Assembly (NCBI GenBank): GCA_029858165.1
Contig: JAOUFO010000116.1
Span: forward strand, 1-5,911
Reading direction: 5' to 3'
DNA from: Deltaproteobacteria bacterium
GTDB taxonomy: Bacteria; SAR324; JACQKK01
DNA length: 5,911 bases
A program made the position numbers and the translations under genes. Positions 5,871 to 5,911 of the stretch are shown in pieces (positions within the stretch are counted from its first letter, which is position 1; each line of letters starts with the position of its first letter). The notes beneath the pieces were generated by a model. That model worked only from the letters and a program-made list of their open reading frames with translations, did no database searches and was not told where the DNA came from.

Positions 5871-5894
5871 CCCCCTCTCCTGGGGGCGAGGGGG
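5871..5894 (+). terminator. G/C inverted repeat after serB, possible terminator
   Basis: CCCCCTC (5871-5877) pairs with GAGGGGG (5888-5894) around a 10-base loop. The design (CCCCTC, 10-base loop, GAGGGG) is the same as at 1796-1819. There is no T tract, so termination is inferred only from its position behind the last gene. The window ends 17 bases later, so the element may be cut. Confidence 0.4.
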
Positions 5895-5911
5895 AAGGGG
5901 GTGCATAGGGG

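Overview
The window reads as ordinary chromosomal DNA of a Gram-negative bacterium with a GC-rich genome. Two lipoprotein genes, a predicted outer-membrane barrel and the G/C-rich intergenic hairpins favour Desulfobacterota (Desulfobacterales-like). That placement is inferred from general resemblance and not from a marker gene. No integrase, transposase, CRISPR array, tRNA or rRNA is visible.

Layout from left to right. (1) The 3' end of a potassium channel or TrkA-type protein with an RCK_C domain, plus strand, cut by the window edge. (2) A 159-bp convergent spacer with three hairpins (321-479). (3) A minus-strand gene (480-1697) for an unrecognised exported protein with a proline-rich linker, a middle beta-rich region and a C-terminal stretch that looks like a small outer-membrane beta-barrel. 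(4) A 591-bp divergent, gene-free region (1698-2288). It holds a perfect 39-bp direct repeat, inverted arms that could form alternative hairpins, a second copy of an element also found in the first spacer, and a plausible sigma70-type promoter. (5) A plus-strand series: an LpoB-family lipoprotein (2289-2894), a 237-bp spacer with two G/C hairpins, a COG3014-type lipoprotein with TPR-like helices (3132-4541), and a long phosphoserine phosphatase, SerB, with two ACT domains (4589-5833). (6) A short hairpin-rich tail.

How the genes fit together. The LpoB-like protein and the COG3014-like protein are both predicted lipoproteins. From family knowledge these two types tend to be neighbours, so they probably form one envelope module, perhaps linked to peptidoglycan synthases. 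SerB, the last step of serine synthesis, follows after 47 bp and is probably a bystander co-transcribed with the module. The minus-strand barrel protein is divergent from the module and has no evident functional tie beyond an envelope location.

Nothing here amounts to a clear new defence or mobile system. The most unexplained parts are the orphan barrel protein and the repeat-and-hairpin region at about 1790-2140.
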